DNA of 64,000 nucleotides from Pirellulales bacterium. GTDB taxonomy: Bacteria; Planctomycetota; Planctomycetia; Pirellulales; Thermoguttaceae. Where the stretch lies: the NCBI GenBank assembly GCA_016935315.1, contig JAFGRD010000100.1, positions 62,001-126,000 on the forward strand, read 5' to 3'. Positions 54,378 through 63,531 of the stretch are shown piece by piece (position 1 is the stretch's first letter; each line of letters starts with the position of its first letter). The position numbers were made by a program, and so were the translations under genes. The notes beneath the pieces were generated by a model that was given only the letters and a program-made list of their open reading frames with translations, was not told where the DNA came from and did no database searches.

Positions 54378-55688
54378 ATGTCCTACATTTTCTTCATCTC
54401 GATCTTGAATCTCGCCCTGGGGTTCGGTGTGGCCGTATACGTCGGAAGGCAATTCGCCTCAGCGGCCGGCGGGCCTCAGCCCGCACCGCCGCGCACGCCA
54501 CGCCAGACGCCGGCGCCGCCCGACGTGCAAGACAAGGCAGCCGACAGCAGTGGCGCGACTCCCCACAGTAGCGAGGACGAGGCGGCCGCCGCCGAGGCGG
54601 CCGAAGCCGTGGCGGCGATGCTCTCGGAGCAACTGGCCGGAAACCGGCTCTCCGCGGAGCCGGAACGGGAAAAAAGCGCCAGCGAACAGTCGGTCGAGCG
54701 GCTCGTCGAGGGCGTGGAACAATACCATCAGCGACTGGCTCGGGCCGACGACGAGTTGCGGGATTATCTGGAGACCCCGGACGCGGAGGCCATCGAGACC
54801 TGCCTGAGCGAGGTTCTCAAGGCCACCGAGGAATACTTGGAAGGACGCGGAGAGGCATACGGGCAGTTTGAGGAAATCCACGCAGAAAAGCCGGAGTTCG
54901 ACGCGGTCAAGAGCGACATGCAGGCGGCCATCGAGCGGCAGGACGATCAAATCAAGAGCGCGACAGCCACGATCGAAGAGTTCGACTACGGAGGGGACCT
55001 GGAAGAAGGTTGCCTCCAGGTAGTCACCGAGACCAGCAAGCTGCTGGACGGGAACAACGCCCTGCGCGGCACGCTTCACGAAGCCACCGTCCGCGTGGCG
55101 CGCCATGAAAAGCGTCTCGAGGAAGTCGATCCGGCAGCCCGAATCGACGAACTCACGGGACTTTGCAGCCGGGCCGGCTTGGAAGCGGAACTGTCCGAAT
55201 GGTGGGCCAAAGACCCGCATCGGACGCGGCGGCTGAGCGCGGCGTTTCTCGACATCGATCGATTTGCCCATGTCAACGAGCAACACGGACACAAGGTGGG
55301 TGATCAGGTCCTCCGCACCGTGGGGCAGTTCCTGGCATCGCTGAGCCGCGACGAGACGATTGCGGGGCGATTCGCCGGGCAACGGTTTCTGTTTCTGTTT
55401 CCGGATGGCGATTCCCGGCTGGCCACCAGCGTTGCCGAGCGGGCACGGCAGTCGATCGAGCTCATTCGCTTCTCGTACAAGGAGTCGGAGTTCCAAATCT
55501 CCGTCAGTTGTGCGGTCATCGACGCAGACGGGGCAGACACCACGGAGACTCTTTTTGCCCGCGGCGCAACCACCTTGCAGGAGGCGAAGCGCTACGGCCG
55601 CAATCGCACGTTCCTGCACGACGGCAAGTACCCCACGCCGGTCGTGCCACCGAACTTCCCGCTGGAAGAGAAGCGAGTGGTCCTGTAG
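54378..55688 (+). CDS. Membrane protein with degenerate GGDEF domain
   Basis: A 436-residue protein with one N-terminal membrane helix (FFISILNLALGFGVAVYVG), an Ala/Pro/Glu-rich linker, a helical, acidic region (~80-255) and a C-terminal GGDEF-type domain (~260-420: RIDELTGLCSRAGLEAEL, AAFLDIDRFAHVNEQHGHKV, GDQVLRTVGQFLASL). The active-site loop reads GRFAGQRFLFLF, so GG[D/E]EF is replaced by AGQRF and diguanylate cyclase activity is not expected. It could be a GTP- or c-di-GMP-sensing relic. The next gene has a PilZ domain, consistent with c-di-GMP signalling. GGGGTG lies before the ATG. Confidence 0.82.
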   Translation: MSYIFFISILNLALGFGVAVYVGRQFASAAGGPQPAPPRTPRQTPAPPDVQDKAADSSGATPHSSEDEAAAAEAAEAVAAMLSEQLAGNRLSAEPEREKSASEQSVERLVEGVEQYHQRLARADDELRDYLETPDAEAIETCLSEVLKATEEYLEGRGEAYGQFEEIHAEKPEFDAVKSDMQAAIERQDDQIKSATATIEEFDYGGDLEEGCLQVVTETSKLLDGNNALRGTLHEATVRVARHEKRLEEVDPAARIDELTGLCSRAGLEAELSEWWAKDPHRTRRLSAAFLDIDRFAHVNEQHGHKVGDQVLRTVGQFLASLSRDETIAGRFAGQRFLFLFPDGDSRLATSVAERARQSIELIRFSYKESEFQISVSCAVIDADGADTTETLFARGATTLQEAKRYGRNRTFLHDGKYPTPVVPPNFPLEEKRVVL

Positions 55689-55739
55689 CCCGCAATCGCT
55701 TAAGAACAACAACGTTTTCCGGGTGTTCCGCTGAAAGAC

Positions 55740-57158
55740 ATGACCGGCACCAGCGACAAACCTGACACGTCGCCGAATACAGCCGCCGTGGCGCGCGCCG
55801 AGCCGCTTGCGGTGGATGCCCACCGGGGAAACGCAGCGCTGCAGCGGCAACAGGCGGTCGTGGCAATCGGCCGCAAGTCGGTCGCTCCCCCCGTCCCCTC
55901 CATCCTCATGCAGGACGCGGCGGCCCTGCTGGCCGAGACACTCGAGACTGAATACAGCGCCGTCGCCCAATTGTCCCCGGACGGCCAATCCCTGATCATG
56001 ACCTTTTCACCGCGCCCGACGGCAGACAAGGAACCCGCCGCGCTGGTTCATCGGGTATCGGCCGGTGGGAAGCACTCCTTGGCGGGATACGTGTTGGAGG
56101 TGGCGTATCCGATGGTCGTCACCGACCTGTTGAAGGAGGATCGATTCCACGACGTGTTCCTGCGCAAGCAAGGCATTCGCAGCGCCGTCGCCGTCCCCTT
56201 GAAACTGCCGAACAAGTCATTCGGCTCATTGGTTGTCTGTGACACGAACCCTCGCGATTTCGACGAGGGCGACATCCTGTTTGCCGAGACAATCGCCCAC
56301 CTCGTCGCCACCGCCGTCGGCCGAGAGCAGGCCGAGGAGGCCCTTGCCGAAGAACGCCGGTTTGCGGCCAAAGTGCTGCAGACCGTCGACGCCATGGTGT
56401 TGGTGCTGGATGCACAATGGCAAATCGTCCGCATCAACGCGGCCTGCGAGAGGATCACCGGGTTCAGGGAAGCCGAAGTCAAAGACCGACCGATTGGAAA
56501 CGTCCTGCCCGTCGCCGAAGAAATGGACCTGTTTGAGACACTCAAGGAGAAGCTTCAAGCGGGTACCGGACCCGTCGAGTACGAGAGCTATCTGCTGACC
56601 AAACACGCCCAGCGACGACTGATCTCCTGGTCTTACAGCGCCATATCCGACAGCGACGGCAACGTGGAATCGATCATTGCCACCGGGGTCGACATCACCG
56701 ACCAGCGCGAGGCCACCGAAAGGGCGACGCGGGCCGAGGAGGCCGTCGAGGAGGGCCAGCGGGCACTCGCCAAGCTGATGGGTTACAACCTGGACGACGA
56801 CGATGTGGATCCGGAGTTGGTGGACGCCTTCTCGCGTCTGCCCAAACCGCTCAACGCCGAGCGCCGTGGCCGCGCACGGCGCTCGTACCCTTACAGGCAG
56901 AAGGTCGCCGCGATCATCGAAGGCAAGCTCCCCCAACGCGACATGTTCGTCGAGGTCCAGTGCCACGACATCTCGTCGGGCGGCTTCTCGTTCCTCTGCG
57001 ACTCGCCGCCGGCCACCGACACGCTGGTGATTGCCTTGGGCGCACCCCCGAAAACCAGCTATCTCATCGCGCAAATCGCCCACATCACCCGAACCGAGGC
57101 AAAAGGAGAAGGGAAGTTCCTGGTGGGCTGCAATTACGTGGGGCGAGCCGCCTACTAA
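55740..57158 (+). CDS. GAF-PAS-PilZ sensor protein
   Basis: A 472-residue cytoplasmic protein. A GAF domain spans ~50-205 (LLAETLETEYSAVAQLSPDG; GIRSAVAVPLKLPNKSFGSL). A PAS domain spans ~210-330 (VLQTVDAMVLVLDAQWQIVR; ITGFREAEVKDRPIGNVLPV). The PilZ domain lies at ~375-470 with the c-di-GMP-binding Arg motif RRSYPYRQK and DISSGGFSFLC. There is no kinase or output enzyme, so it most likely senses small ligands and c-di-GMP and acts through protein contacts. It follows the degenerate GGDEF gene by 51 bases; the two are probably partners. Confidence 0.85.
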   Translation: MTGTSDKPDTSPNTAAVARAEPLAVDAHRGNAALQRQQAVVAIGRKSVAPPVPSILMQDAAALLAETLETEYSAVAQLSPDGQSLIMTFSPRPTADKEPAALVHRVSAGGKHSLAGYVLEVAYPMVVTDLLKEDRFHDVFLRKQGIRSAVAVPLKLPNKSFGSLVVCDTNPRDFDEGDILFAETIAHLVATAVGREQAEEALAEERRFAAKVLQTVDAMVLVLDAQWQIVRINAACERITGFREAEVKDRPIGNVLPVAEEMDLFETLKEKLQAGTGPVEYESYLLTKHAQRRLISWSYSAISDSDGNVESIIATGVDITDQREATERATRAEEAVEEGQRALAKLMGYNLDDDDVDPELVDAFSRLPKPLNAERRGRARRSYPYRQKVAAIIEGKLPQRDMFVEVQCHDISSGGFSFLCDSPPATDTLVIALGAPPKTSYLIAQIAHITRTEAKGEGKFLVGCNYVGRAAY

Positions 57159-57280
57159 GCCAATATCCCTCAGCAGTAAGGACTCGTTATTCTGCGAGTC
57201 TCGGGTTGCCTGCCTCGGTACAATATCGTGATATCACCCTGCATGCCCGAGGGGTCCCTCATAGTCCAAAGTAAGTCGAA

Positions 57281-58045
57281 GTGCGAAGAAAGATTGTCCA
57301 GATCGACGAGACGAAATGCGACGGCTGTGGACTCTGTGTTCCGGCCTGTGCCGAAGGAGCCATTCAAATTGTCGACGGCAAGGCGCGACTGGTGGCCGAC
57401 GTCTATTGTGACGGCCTGGGAGCCTGCCTGGGAAAGTGCCCTCACGACGCGATCACGATCATCGAGCGCGAGGCGGAACGCTTCGACGAACCGGCCGCAC
57501 GGCAGCAGGCCCAGCGCGTTAAGGCGGCCGACCACAGCGCCCGCGGTGCGGGGACTCAGGCAGCGCGCGGTTGCCCGGGCATGTTGCCCGTGACCCTGCA
57601 ACCGACCGTGTGGACCACACCAGCGGCCTCGGCGGAGGTATCCTCCGGCGGTTCAGAATCGCCGGACGGGCAAGTCCCGGCTCTGCGCAATTGGCCTGTG
57701 CAGCTACACCTCGTCGCCGCCAACGCGCCGTTTCTTCGCAACGCCGACCTGCTATTGGTGGCCGACTGCGTGCCGTTCGCGCTGGCCGACTTCCATCGAC
57801 GGCACCTGCGAGATCGCCCCGTGGTAATCGGCTGCCCCAAGCTGGACGACGCGGGCGCCTACGTCGAGAAGCTGGCCGGTATTCTGGTCGCCTCGAATAT
57901 CCGTAGGCTGACGGTCATGCATATGGAAGTGCCGTGTTGCAGCGGCTTGGTCCGCGTGGCACAAGAAGCCTTGCGAGCCGCAGGAAGCAACACCCCTCTG
58001 GAGGACGTGACCGTCTCAATCCGCGGCCAATGTGTCCAGGGGTAG
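57281..58045 (+). CDS. 4Fe-4S ferredoxin-domain protein
   Basis: A 254-residue protein of the 'ATP-binding/4Fe-4S' type widespread in anaerobes. The N-terminus has two clusters: CDGCGLCVPACAEGA (C-x2-C-x2-C-x3-C) and CDGLGACLGKCPHDAI, in which one of the usual spacings is wider. A linker (~80-135) is Ala/Gln-rich. The C-terminal domain (~140-250) has LHLVAANAPFLRNADLLLVA, RPVVIGCPKLDD and VMHMEVPCCSGLVRVAQEA, conserved with archaeal and bacterial homologues. The redox partner is unknown. GTG 57281 is the start. A small inverted repeat (GACTCG/CGAGTC, near 57180) lies in its leader. Confidence 0.82.
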   Translation: MRRKIVQIDETKCDGCGLCVPACAEGAIQIVDGKARLVADVYCDGLGACLGKCPHDAITIIEREAERFDEPAARQQAQRVKAADHSARGAGTQAARGCPGMLPVTLQPTVWTTPAASAEVSSGGSESPDGQVPALRNWPVQLHLVAANAPFLRNADLLLVADCVPFALADFHRRHLRDRPVVIGCPKLDDAGAYVEKLAGILVASNIRRLTVMHMEVPCCSGLVRVAQEALRAAGSNTPLEDVTVSIRGQCVQG

Positions 58046-58264
58046 CCGCCCAACGGAAGGACCCGACGGAAGGAATCGATTTGGGCCAGTCGATGGGCTG
58101 CCGAACCCCCACCACCGCCTTTCGGGGGATTTCCGTGGAAGATCGCTGCTTGGCTAATTATAATCGGGGTTAAGGGCGTCAGATTCCCTGAATCGCGCAA
58201 GTCGATCTGGAATTCGCCGACACCGGAATCCGGTCCAGGCGAATGCTCTTGTGGAGGAGAACGC

Positions 58265-58864
58265 GTGGCCAACGTCGAAGGCGACAACCCCGAATTCGAA
58301 CAACTCGACGACCTCTTCGGCGAGGATCCGACTGAAGACGAACCGCTCGGGGACCTGGAACCGGCAGGGGAGTTGGATCTTGGTGTGGCCGGGGCCGCGG
58401 GGGCTTTGTCGGCAGGCGCCTTAGATCTCGATGCGCAGGCCGAAGACGAAGAAAGCCAACTCGAGGAGCAGCCCTCCAAGAAAGGAAAGAAGAAGCGGAA
58501 GAAGAAAAAACGAGGCAAGGACCAGAAGGAGCTGAAGAAGAAGGACGATTCGGGCAAAGACAGCAAACCCTCGAAGAAGCAGCCGGGACAGGGCGGCGGT
58601 TTGTTGGCCGCGGTCACCAAGGCCGACCTGTTCACCGTCATGTTAGCAGTGGCCTTGCTGGCAATCGCGATCGCCGTCCTCTGCCTCTTCAAGGAGCTTT
58701 GGAAGTATGATTTCGAGATCAAGGCCAAGCCGCCGGTCGTAACGGCGCCGGAGATTCACCCGGGACCGGCCAGCACGGCGCTTGCCGCCTGGCCGATCGT
58801 CGTCCAGTTGACCAGCAGGGCCGGTGCCGGAGAAGACGACAGCGGCTCGTCGCAAATCACCTGA
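58265..58864 (+). CDS. Lys-rich single-helix membrane protein
   Basis: A 199-residue protein without a recognised family. It has an acidic N-terminus (NPEFEQLDDLFGEDPTED), then a strongly basic tract (KKGKKKRKKKKRGK, ~residue 75-90), then one membrane helix (~120-142, FTVMLAVALLAIAIAVLCLF) and a short C-terminal tail. GGAGGAGA precedes the GTG start. A TATAAT is seen about 100 bases upstream (58159-58164), without a good -35. Its 3' end overlaps the convergent ketosynthase-like gene by 109 bases, which makes the exact C-terminus less certain. Confidence 0.6.
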   Translation: MANVEGDNPEFEQLDDLFGEDPTEDEPLGDLEPAGELDLGVAGAAGALSAGALDLDAQAEDEESQLEEQPSKKGKKKRKKKKRGKDQKELKKKDDSGKDSKPSKKQPGQGGGLLAAVTKADLFTVMLAVALLAIAIAVLCLFKELWKYDFEIKAKPPVVTAPEIHPGPASTALAAWPIVVQLTSRAGAGEDDSGSSQIT

Positions 58865-60024
58865 AGCGGGCAGTTGGGGTCGGGATGCTCGTAGTTCAGC
58901 GTCGCCGGCACGATTTCGGCCCCCAGCGAAAGGACGCTGGCGGCCATCTCCATGGCTCCGCCGGCGGCCCCGAGGTTGCCGAAATAGCTTTTGGGGGCCA
59001 CGACGGGGACTTCCGGCACCATCTCGTGCAGTGCGCGGGCCTCGAGTTGGTCGTCGTGGATGGTGCTTAGGCCATGGGCGTTGACGTGGCCCAGGTCCTT
59101 GGCCTCGGATTTGGCCTGGCGCAGCGCCAGTTCCACGGCCCGGCGCAACCCGGCACCGCGAGGCCCATTTCCGTGGCGGCGCGGCTCACAGGTCGTGGCC
59201 CAGCCGAGAATCCGTGCGAGAACGCGGGCACCGCGCGCTTCGGCATGGCGCGCGTCCTCGAGAATGAACACCGCGGCCCCTTCGCCCCAGACCTGGCCAT
59301 CGCGATCGGCATCGAAGGGACGCATGGCCGCTGCCGGTTCGTCTTGCCGTCGCGTGAGAATTCCCATCGCACTACGCCGGACATAGTCGAAGGGATTCAA
59401 CTGGGAGCTGGCACCGCCGACGATCATCACGTCGGCCGCGCCGCGCTGGATCACCCGGGCGGCCTCGCCCACGGCCAACAGGCTGGAAACCTCCGTCTGA
59501 TGGATGGTGTTGTTCGGTCCGCGCGCGTCGTGGGCGATGGAGATGTGCGAGGCAATCGTGTTCGGCAGCACTTTGAGGAAGCTCAGCGGAAAGCTGCCGG
59601 CCATGCCATCGGTGCCCCAGCGGCCGAAGTCGAACCGATGGCCGTCGAGACAATTGCGATAGGTCGGCTCGCTGTCCTCCATCGCACTGCAGATCCGATC
59701 GGCCCCCATCACCACGCCCAACCTCTCCGGATCGACCGTGCCGGCGGCAATACCTGCATCCTGACAGGCCAGCGTCGACGCCGCCACTCCCATCTGGGAA
59801 TCACGACACATGACTTTCAGGCTCTTGCGGGGGCGAACGTAGCACTTCGGGTCGAAATCGGTGACCTCGGCAGCGATCTGACAGGGCAGTCCGGAGGCTT
59901 CGAACTGTCGAATCCGTCCGATGCCACTCTTGCCTTGCCGCAGCGCGGCCCAGAAAGGCTCCCAACCGATGCCGATCGGGCTGACGATCCCTACACCCGT
60001 AATAACTACATCTGTGGAGTACAT
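58756..60024 (-). CDS. Ketosynthase-like protein lacking the active-site Cys
   Basis: A 422-residue thiolase-fold protein of the KAS II (FabF)/ketosynthase family, full length. The thiolase N- and C-terminal halves are both recognisable (VVITGVGIVSPIGIGWEPFW; VNAHGLSTIHDDQLEARAL). At the nucleophile position it reads HQTEVSS: aligned with FabF ATACTS, Cys is replaced by Glu178. His317 (NAHG) is kept, but the second catalytic His of KSxxGH is Asn350 (KSYFGNLGAAG). It cannot therefore condense by the normal mechanism. It may resemble chain-length-factor (KS-beta) partners or decarboxylating KSQ domains. ATG 60024 is preferred over TTG 60027. Confidence 0.85.
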   Translation of the reverse strand: MYSTDVVITGVGIVSPIGIGWEPFWAALRQGKSGIGRIRQFEASGLPCQIAAEVTDFDPKCYVRPRKSLKVMCRDSQMGVAASTLACQDAGIAAGTVDPERLGVVMGADRICSAMEDSEPTYRNCLDGHRFDFGRWGTDGMAGSFPLSFLKVLPNTIASHISIAHDARGPNNTIHQTEVSSLLAVGEAARVIQRGAADVMIVGGASSQLNPFDYVRRSAMGILTRRQDEPAAAMRPFDADRDGQVWGEGAAVFILEDARHAEARGARVLARILGWATTCEPRRHGNGPRGAGLRRAVELALRQAKSEAKDLGHVNAHGLSTIHDDQLEARALHEMVPEVPVVAPKSYFGNLGAAGGAMEMAASVLSLGAEIVPATLNYEHPDPNCPLQVICDEPLSSSPAPALLVNWTTIGQAASAVLAGPG

Positions 60025-60450
60025 CAACCCACCAACCGTAACCGGGCAGCGATGACTGCGAACGAAAAAGACGTCTTAGGTTGACTATCGGCCTACTGCA
60101 AGGGCGAATTTGAGCCGCCCCGGCGGCACGGCCCTCAGTTTGGCCAACCTAACCCCTTACGATCGTTTGTAACGGCGCTGATGAGGGCGTGCCCGGCGGA
60201 CAAGGCGTGCCCGGCGGACAAGGGAGCAACGAGCCCTGGCCAGCAACGGGCCCACGCAAGAGCGCGGATCGCCGCGGAGCGCCCAAATGGGAAGCCTCCG
60301 TTGCCCAACCCCCTCTTCAGTGCTGTCTTCCGTGCCGCTGGCTTGCTTTTCTTTCACCTTTCTGGTAAACGACTGTCATGGGGTCTGTGGAGGGTCCAGG
60401 CAGGGCCCTTTGCGGTGCTGCTGCCGGCTTGTCACCAAAAGGAGGATGCC
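60025..60450. other. Intergenic region with an 18-bp tandem duplication
   Basis: No gene seen. GCGTGCCCGGCGGACAAG is repeated in tandem at 60187-60204 and 60205-60222. It likely holds divergent promoters for the ketosynthase-like gene and the PKD/RTX gene. Confidence 0.5.
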
Positions 60451-63279
60451 ATGTTGCATTCATTCGATCGATTGCGCGTTCGCGCTGCCGGCTTCAGAGC
60501 GAGCTGCCCTTCACGGCCGCGCCCTTTAACCGTCGAGCCGTTGGAGAATCGCCTGTTGTTGAGCCTGACTGCCGGGAGCCCGGAAACGGGTGTCCTGGCC
60601 GGCGAAGCCCTCTGCCCGCCGGAAATCACGTCGTTAGTGGTCGAGCCGCGATCCATCGACGAGAACGGTGTGGTGACGCTGAGCGGGGAATTCTGCGATC
60701 CTGCCGCCTCGGGCGACGCCCACACATTGGCGGTCGAGTGGGGCGACGGCAACAGCGACACAATGCGTCTGCCCCCCGGGGCCCAGAGCTTCGCTCTCAG
60801 GCACCGCTATCTGGACGATCCCTGGGAGCCACTGCTGTCCGATCCCAGCACCTTGCCGGAGGACCTCTACTGGATCCGGGCCACGGTAACCGACACCGAC
60901 GGGGGCAGCGACACGGAGACGACGCCGGCCCACGTTGCCAACGTGGCCCCCGACATCGGGTCCTTGACGCTCAGGTCGTTGCCGATCGATACGAATGCCT
61001 ATGTGTTGGTCGGGCGGTTCACCGATCCCGGTCTGCTCGACGAACACACGGTGACGATCGACTGGGGCGATGGGACGGCCGACCAGTACAATCTCCGCGT
61101 CGGCGGCCGGACGTTTTTCGGCCGGCACGAGTATTCCAGCGACCCGACGCTGACGGACGACACTTTCGCGCCGGTCGTCTACCGGATCCGAGCGACGGTG
61201 GCGGACGACGATGGCGGCCGCGACTCCGAGACAACGCACACCGGACCCCAGAACGTGGCGCCGGACATCGGTTCCCTGGTCGTCACGCGCGAGATCGACG
61301 AACACGGCACGGCGGTGCTGCGGGCGCGCTTCAGCGATCCCAACCGGCAAGACACCCATTCGGTAACGATCGACTGGGGCGACGGGACGGTCGATCAATG
61401 GGACCTGCGCGTGGGCTGCCGGACATTCACGGGGACACATCAATACCTTGACGATCCGCCGTCCGACAGGCCCGATGCCGACGTCGAATCGCACGATGCC
61501 TACCGGATCCACGTGGCCGTGGCCGACGACGCCGGCGGCAGCGACTCCGCCGCCACGCGGACCATCGTCCACAACGTGGCGCCCGACATCGAGACCTTGA
61601 CGGTCGCTCCCTCGGCAGACCAGCCGGGCGTGTTCTTGCTGCACGGGGAATTCGTCGATCCCGGTACGATCGACGCACACACGGTGACGATCGACTGGGG
61701 CGACGGCACGGTCGACCAGTACAATCTTCGCATCGGCGGCCGCACCATCTCGGGCCGGCACGAGTATGCGAATGACCCGACGCTGACCGGCGACAGTTTC
61801 GCTCCGGTCGTCCATCGGATTGAAGCCACCGTGTCGGACGACGACGGAGGGAGCGATTCCGAGACGGTCTATACGGGCGATCTGAACGTGCCGCCGGAGA
61901 TCGGCTTGTTGGCCGTCACGCCGGAAGTGCAGGAAAACGGCGTCGTGACGCTGCGGGGCGAATTCAAAGACCCCGATCGTCTCGACACGCACGCGGTGAT
62001 GATTGCCTGGGGGGACGGCGCCGTCGACGAGTGGACCCTTCGGCCTGGCGATCGCACCCTGATGGCCCACCACCGCTACCTGGACGACCCGCCGGACAAT
62101 CCGCTCGCCATGAGCGTTCTGCCGTCCGACATCTATCAGATCAACGTGAGCGTCAGTGACGACGCCGGGGGAAGCGATGCGGCAGTCACTCGGACGATCG
62201 TGACCAATGCGGACCCGAGGATCACGCACTTCAACGCCAGTTCGCCGTACACTTCGGCAACGGCCAATCCGCGGGAGTTGAGAGTCTTCGGGCGATTTGT
62301 CGATCCGGGAACGCTGGATACGCACGTGGCGATCGTCAACTGGGGCGACGGCACCGATCCCGAGCGGGTGACGGTGACGGAATTCGGGGGCACCGGCGTG
62401 GTGTTCGGCAGCCACGTCTATCGCCAGGGAGGCGTGTACACCATCGGACTCACCGTGATCGACGACGATCGCGGGCAGGACGACGCGACCGCGACCGCCT
62501 TGGTCACCGGAATCCGCCTGGATAACGACGGCGTGCTCCACGTGATCGGAACGCAACGTGACGACCGCGTCAACGTCAGTCGTCTGAACAACACGCAGAT
62601 CGAAGTGACGGCCAGCTTTCTCGCCGCGGCCGACGCCGTCGGACGCCGGGAAGGTTCGCAGGTCTTCGAGATCGCCGACGTGCGGCGCATCGACGTGATC
62701 CTGCGCGAGGGCGACGATACGGCCGTCGTGGCCGACGATCTGCGGATCGGTTCGATCTTGGACGGCGGGTACGGAAGAGATTACCTGGTCGGCGGCGCCG
62801 GCGCGGACATTGTGCTGGGAGGCATGGGCAACGACTGCATCGCCGGCGGTGCCGGCCGCGATGTGCTGGTGGGTGGCCGCGGGGCCGATCACCTCGAAGG
62901 CGACTCGCAAGACGATGTCCTCATCGACGGCATCACACACTTCGGGCCGCTGCTGGCCGACCGCTTCGACCTGTTGCGCATGCGGAGTTGTGACCGCAGC
63001 GGGCCGCAATTGGGAGCGGTCAATCGAGAGGCCTTGTTGGCCATTCTCGCCGAGTGGAATTCCCTGCGCGACTTCGACACCCGGGTGGCCAACCTCCGCG
63101 ACGGGTCGGGAAGTGAAGACCGCCTCAACGGCGATTACTTCCTGCAGATCGGTCGCACCGTCTTTCACGATCGCAGCTCGGACATCTTAGTCGGTGGCGA
63201 AGGGGACGACTGGTTTCTGGCCGAGAATATCGATCGCGTCATCGACGAGCTGACCGACGAGGCCGTGGTGGGTGACTGA
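60451..63279 (+). CDS. Exported PKD/RTX surface protein with LEPR-XLL-like signal
   Basis: A 942-residue extracellular or surface protein. The N-terminus has RPLTVEPLENRLLLSLTAG, fitting the planctomycete LEPR-XLL export signature. Residues ~65-690 hold six PKD-like beta-sandwich modules, each with a W-G-D-G core and most with a DDDGGSDS-type end. Residues ~770-830 have Gly/Asp-rich RTX nonapeptides (GGAGADIVLGGMGNDCIAGG; GGAGRDVLVGGRGADHLEG) that bind calcium. AAGGAGG lies before ATG 60451; the longer upstream frame is non-homologous. Odd modules resemble odd ones and even resemble even, so the array grew by duplicating module pairs. A role in adhesion or matrix is inferred. Confidence 0.85.
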   Translation: MLHSFDRLRVRAAGFRASCPSRPRPLTVEPLENRLLLSLTAGSPETGVLAGEALCPPEITSLVVEPRSIDENGVVTLSGEFCDPAASGDAHTLAVEWGDGNSDTMRLPPGAQSFALRHRYLDDPWEPLLSDPSTLPEDLYWIRATVTDTDGGSDTETTPAHVANVAPDIGSLTLRSLPIDTNAYVLVGRFTDPGLLDEHTVTIDWGDGTADQYNLRVGGRTFFGRHEYSSDPTLTDDTFAPVVYRIRATVADDDGGRDSETTHTGPQNVAPDIGSLVVTREIDEHGTAVLRARFSDPNRQDTHSVTIDWGDGTVDQWDLRVGCRTFTGTHQYLDDPPSDRPDADVESHDAYRIHVAVADDAGGSDSAATRTIVHNVAPDIETLTVAPSADQPGVFLLHGEFVDPGTIDAHTVTIDWGDGTVDQYNLRIGGRTISGRHEYANDPTLTGDSFAPVVHRIEATVSDDDGGSDSETVYTGDLNVPPEIGLLAVTPEVQENGVVTLRGEFKDPDRLDTHAVMIAWGDGAVDEWTLRPGDRTLMAHHRYLDDPPDNPLAMSVLPSDIYQINVSVSDDAGGSDAAVTRTIVTNADPRITHFNASSPYTSATANPRELRVFGRFVDPGTLDTHVAIVNWGDGTDPERVTVTEFGGTGVVFGSHVYRQGGVYTIGLTVIDDDRGQDDATATALVTGIRLDNDGVLHVIGTQRDDRVNVSRLNNTQIEVTASFLAAADAVGRREGSQVFEIADVRRIDVILREGDDTAVVADDLRIGSILDGGYGRDYLVGGAGADIVLGGMGNDCIAGGAGRDVLVGGRGADHLEGDSQDDVLIDGITHFGPLLADRFDLLRMRSCDRSGPQLGAVNREALLAILAEWNSLRDFDTRVANLRDGSGSEDRLNGDYFLQIGRTVFHDRSSDILVGGEGDDWFLAENIDRVIDELTDEAVVGD

Positions 63280-63531
63280 GAGCCTATCCCGGGACTTCTC
63301 CCCCGCGCCCCTATTTCCGCAGGCGGGGCGCGGGGAGAACGTCGTGAGATCGGCCGCGACGCGCCGGTGAGGCTCGCCTGAGGCAAGTGGCCCGGGGCCG
63401 TGGAAAACCGCGGCCGGCCGTGATATCCTGAGGGCCGTTTGCATCGCGAAGCGGCCAGCCGCCAGCGGCGTTGCGGCGTCGCGTTTGCCGAGACGATCCA
63501 CACAGAACCTGTTTTCGCGGGAGCGATCTCC
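63280..63531. other. Intergenic region before the phosphodiester glycosidase gene
   Basis: A 252-base gap with no gene. A short palindromic run near 63300-63340 (CCCCGCGCCCC ... GGGGCGCGGGG) may form a hairpin downstream of the PKD/RTX gene. Confidence 0.4.

Noticed and set aside
60634-63168. A ~840-codon minus-strand frame under the PKD/RTX gene
   Set aside because: Its apparent repeats are the reverse complement of the PKD modules.
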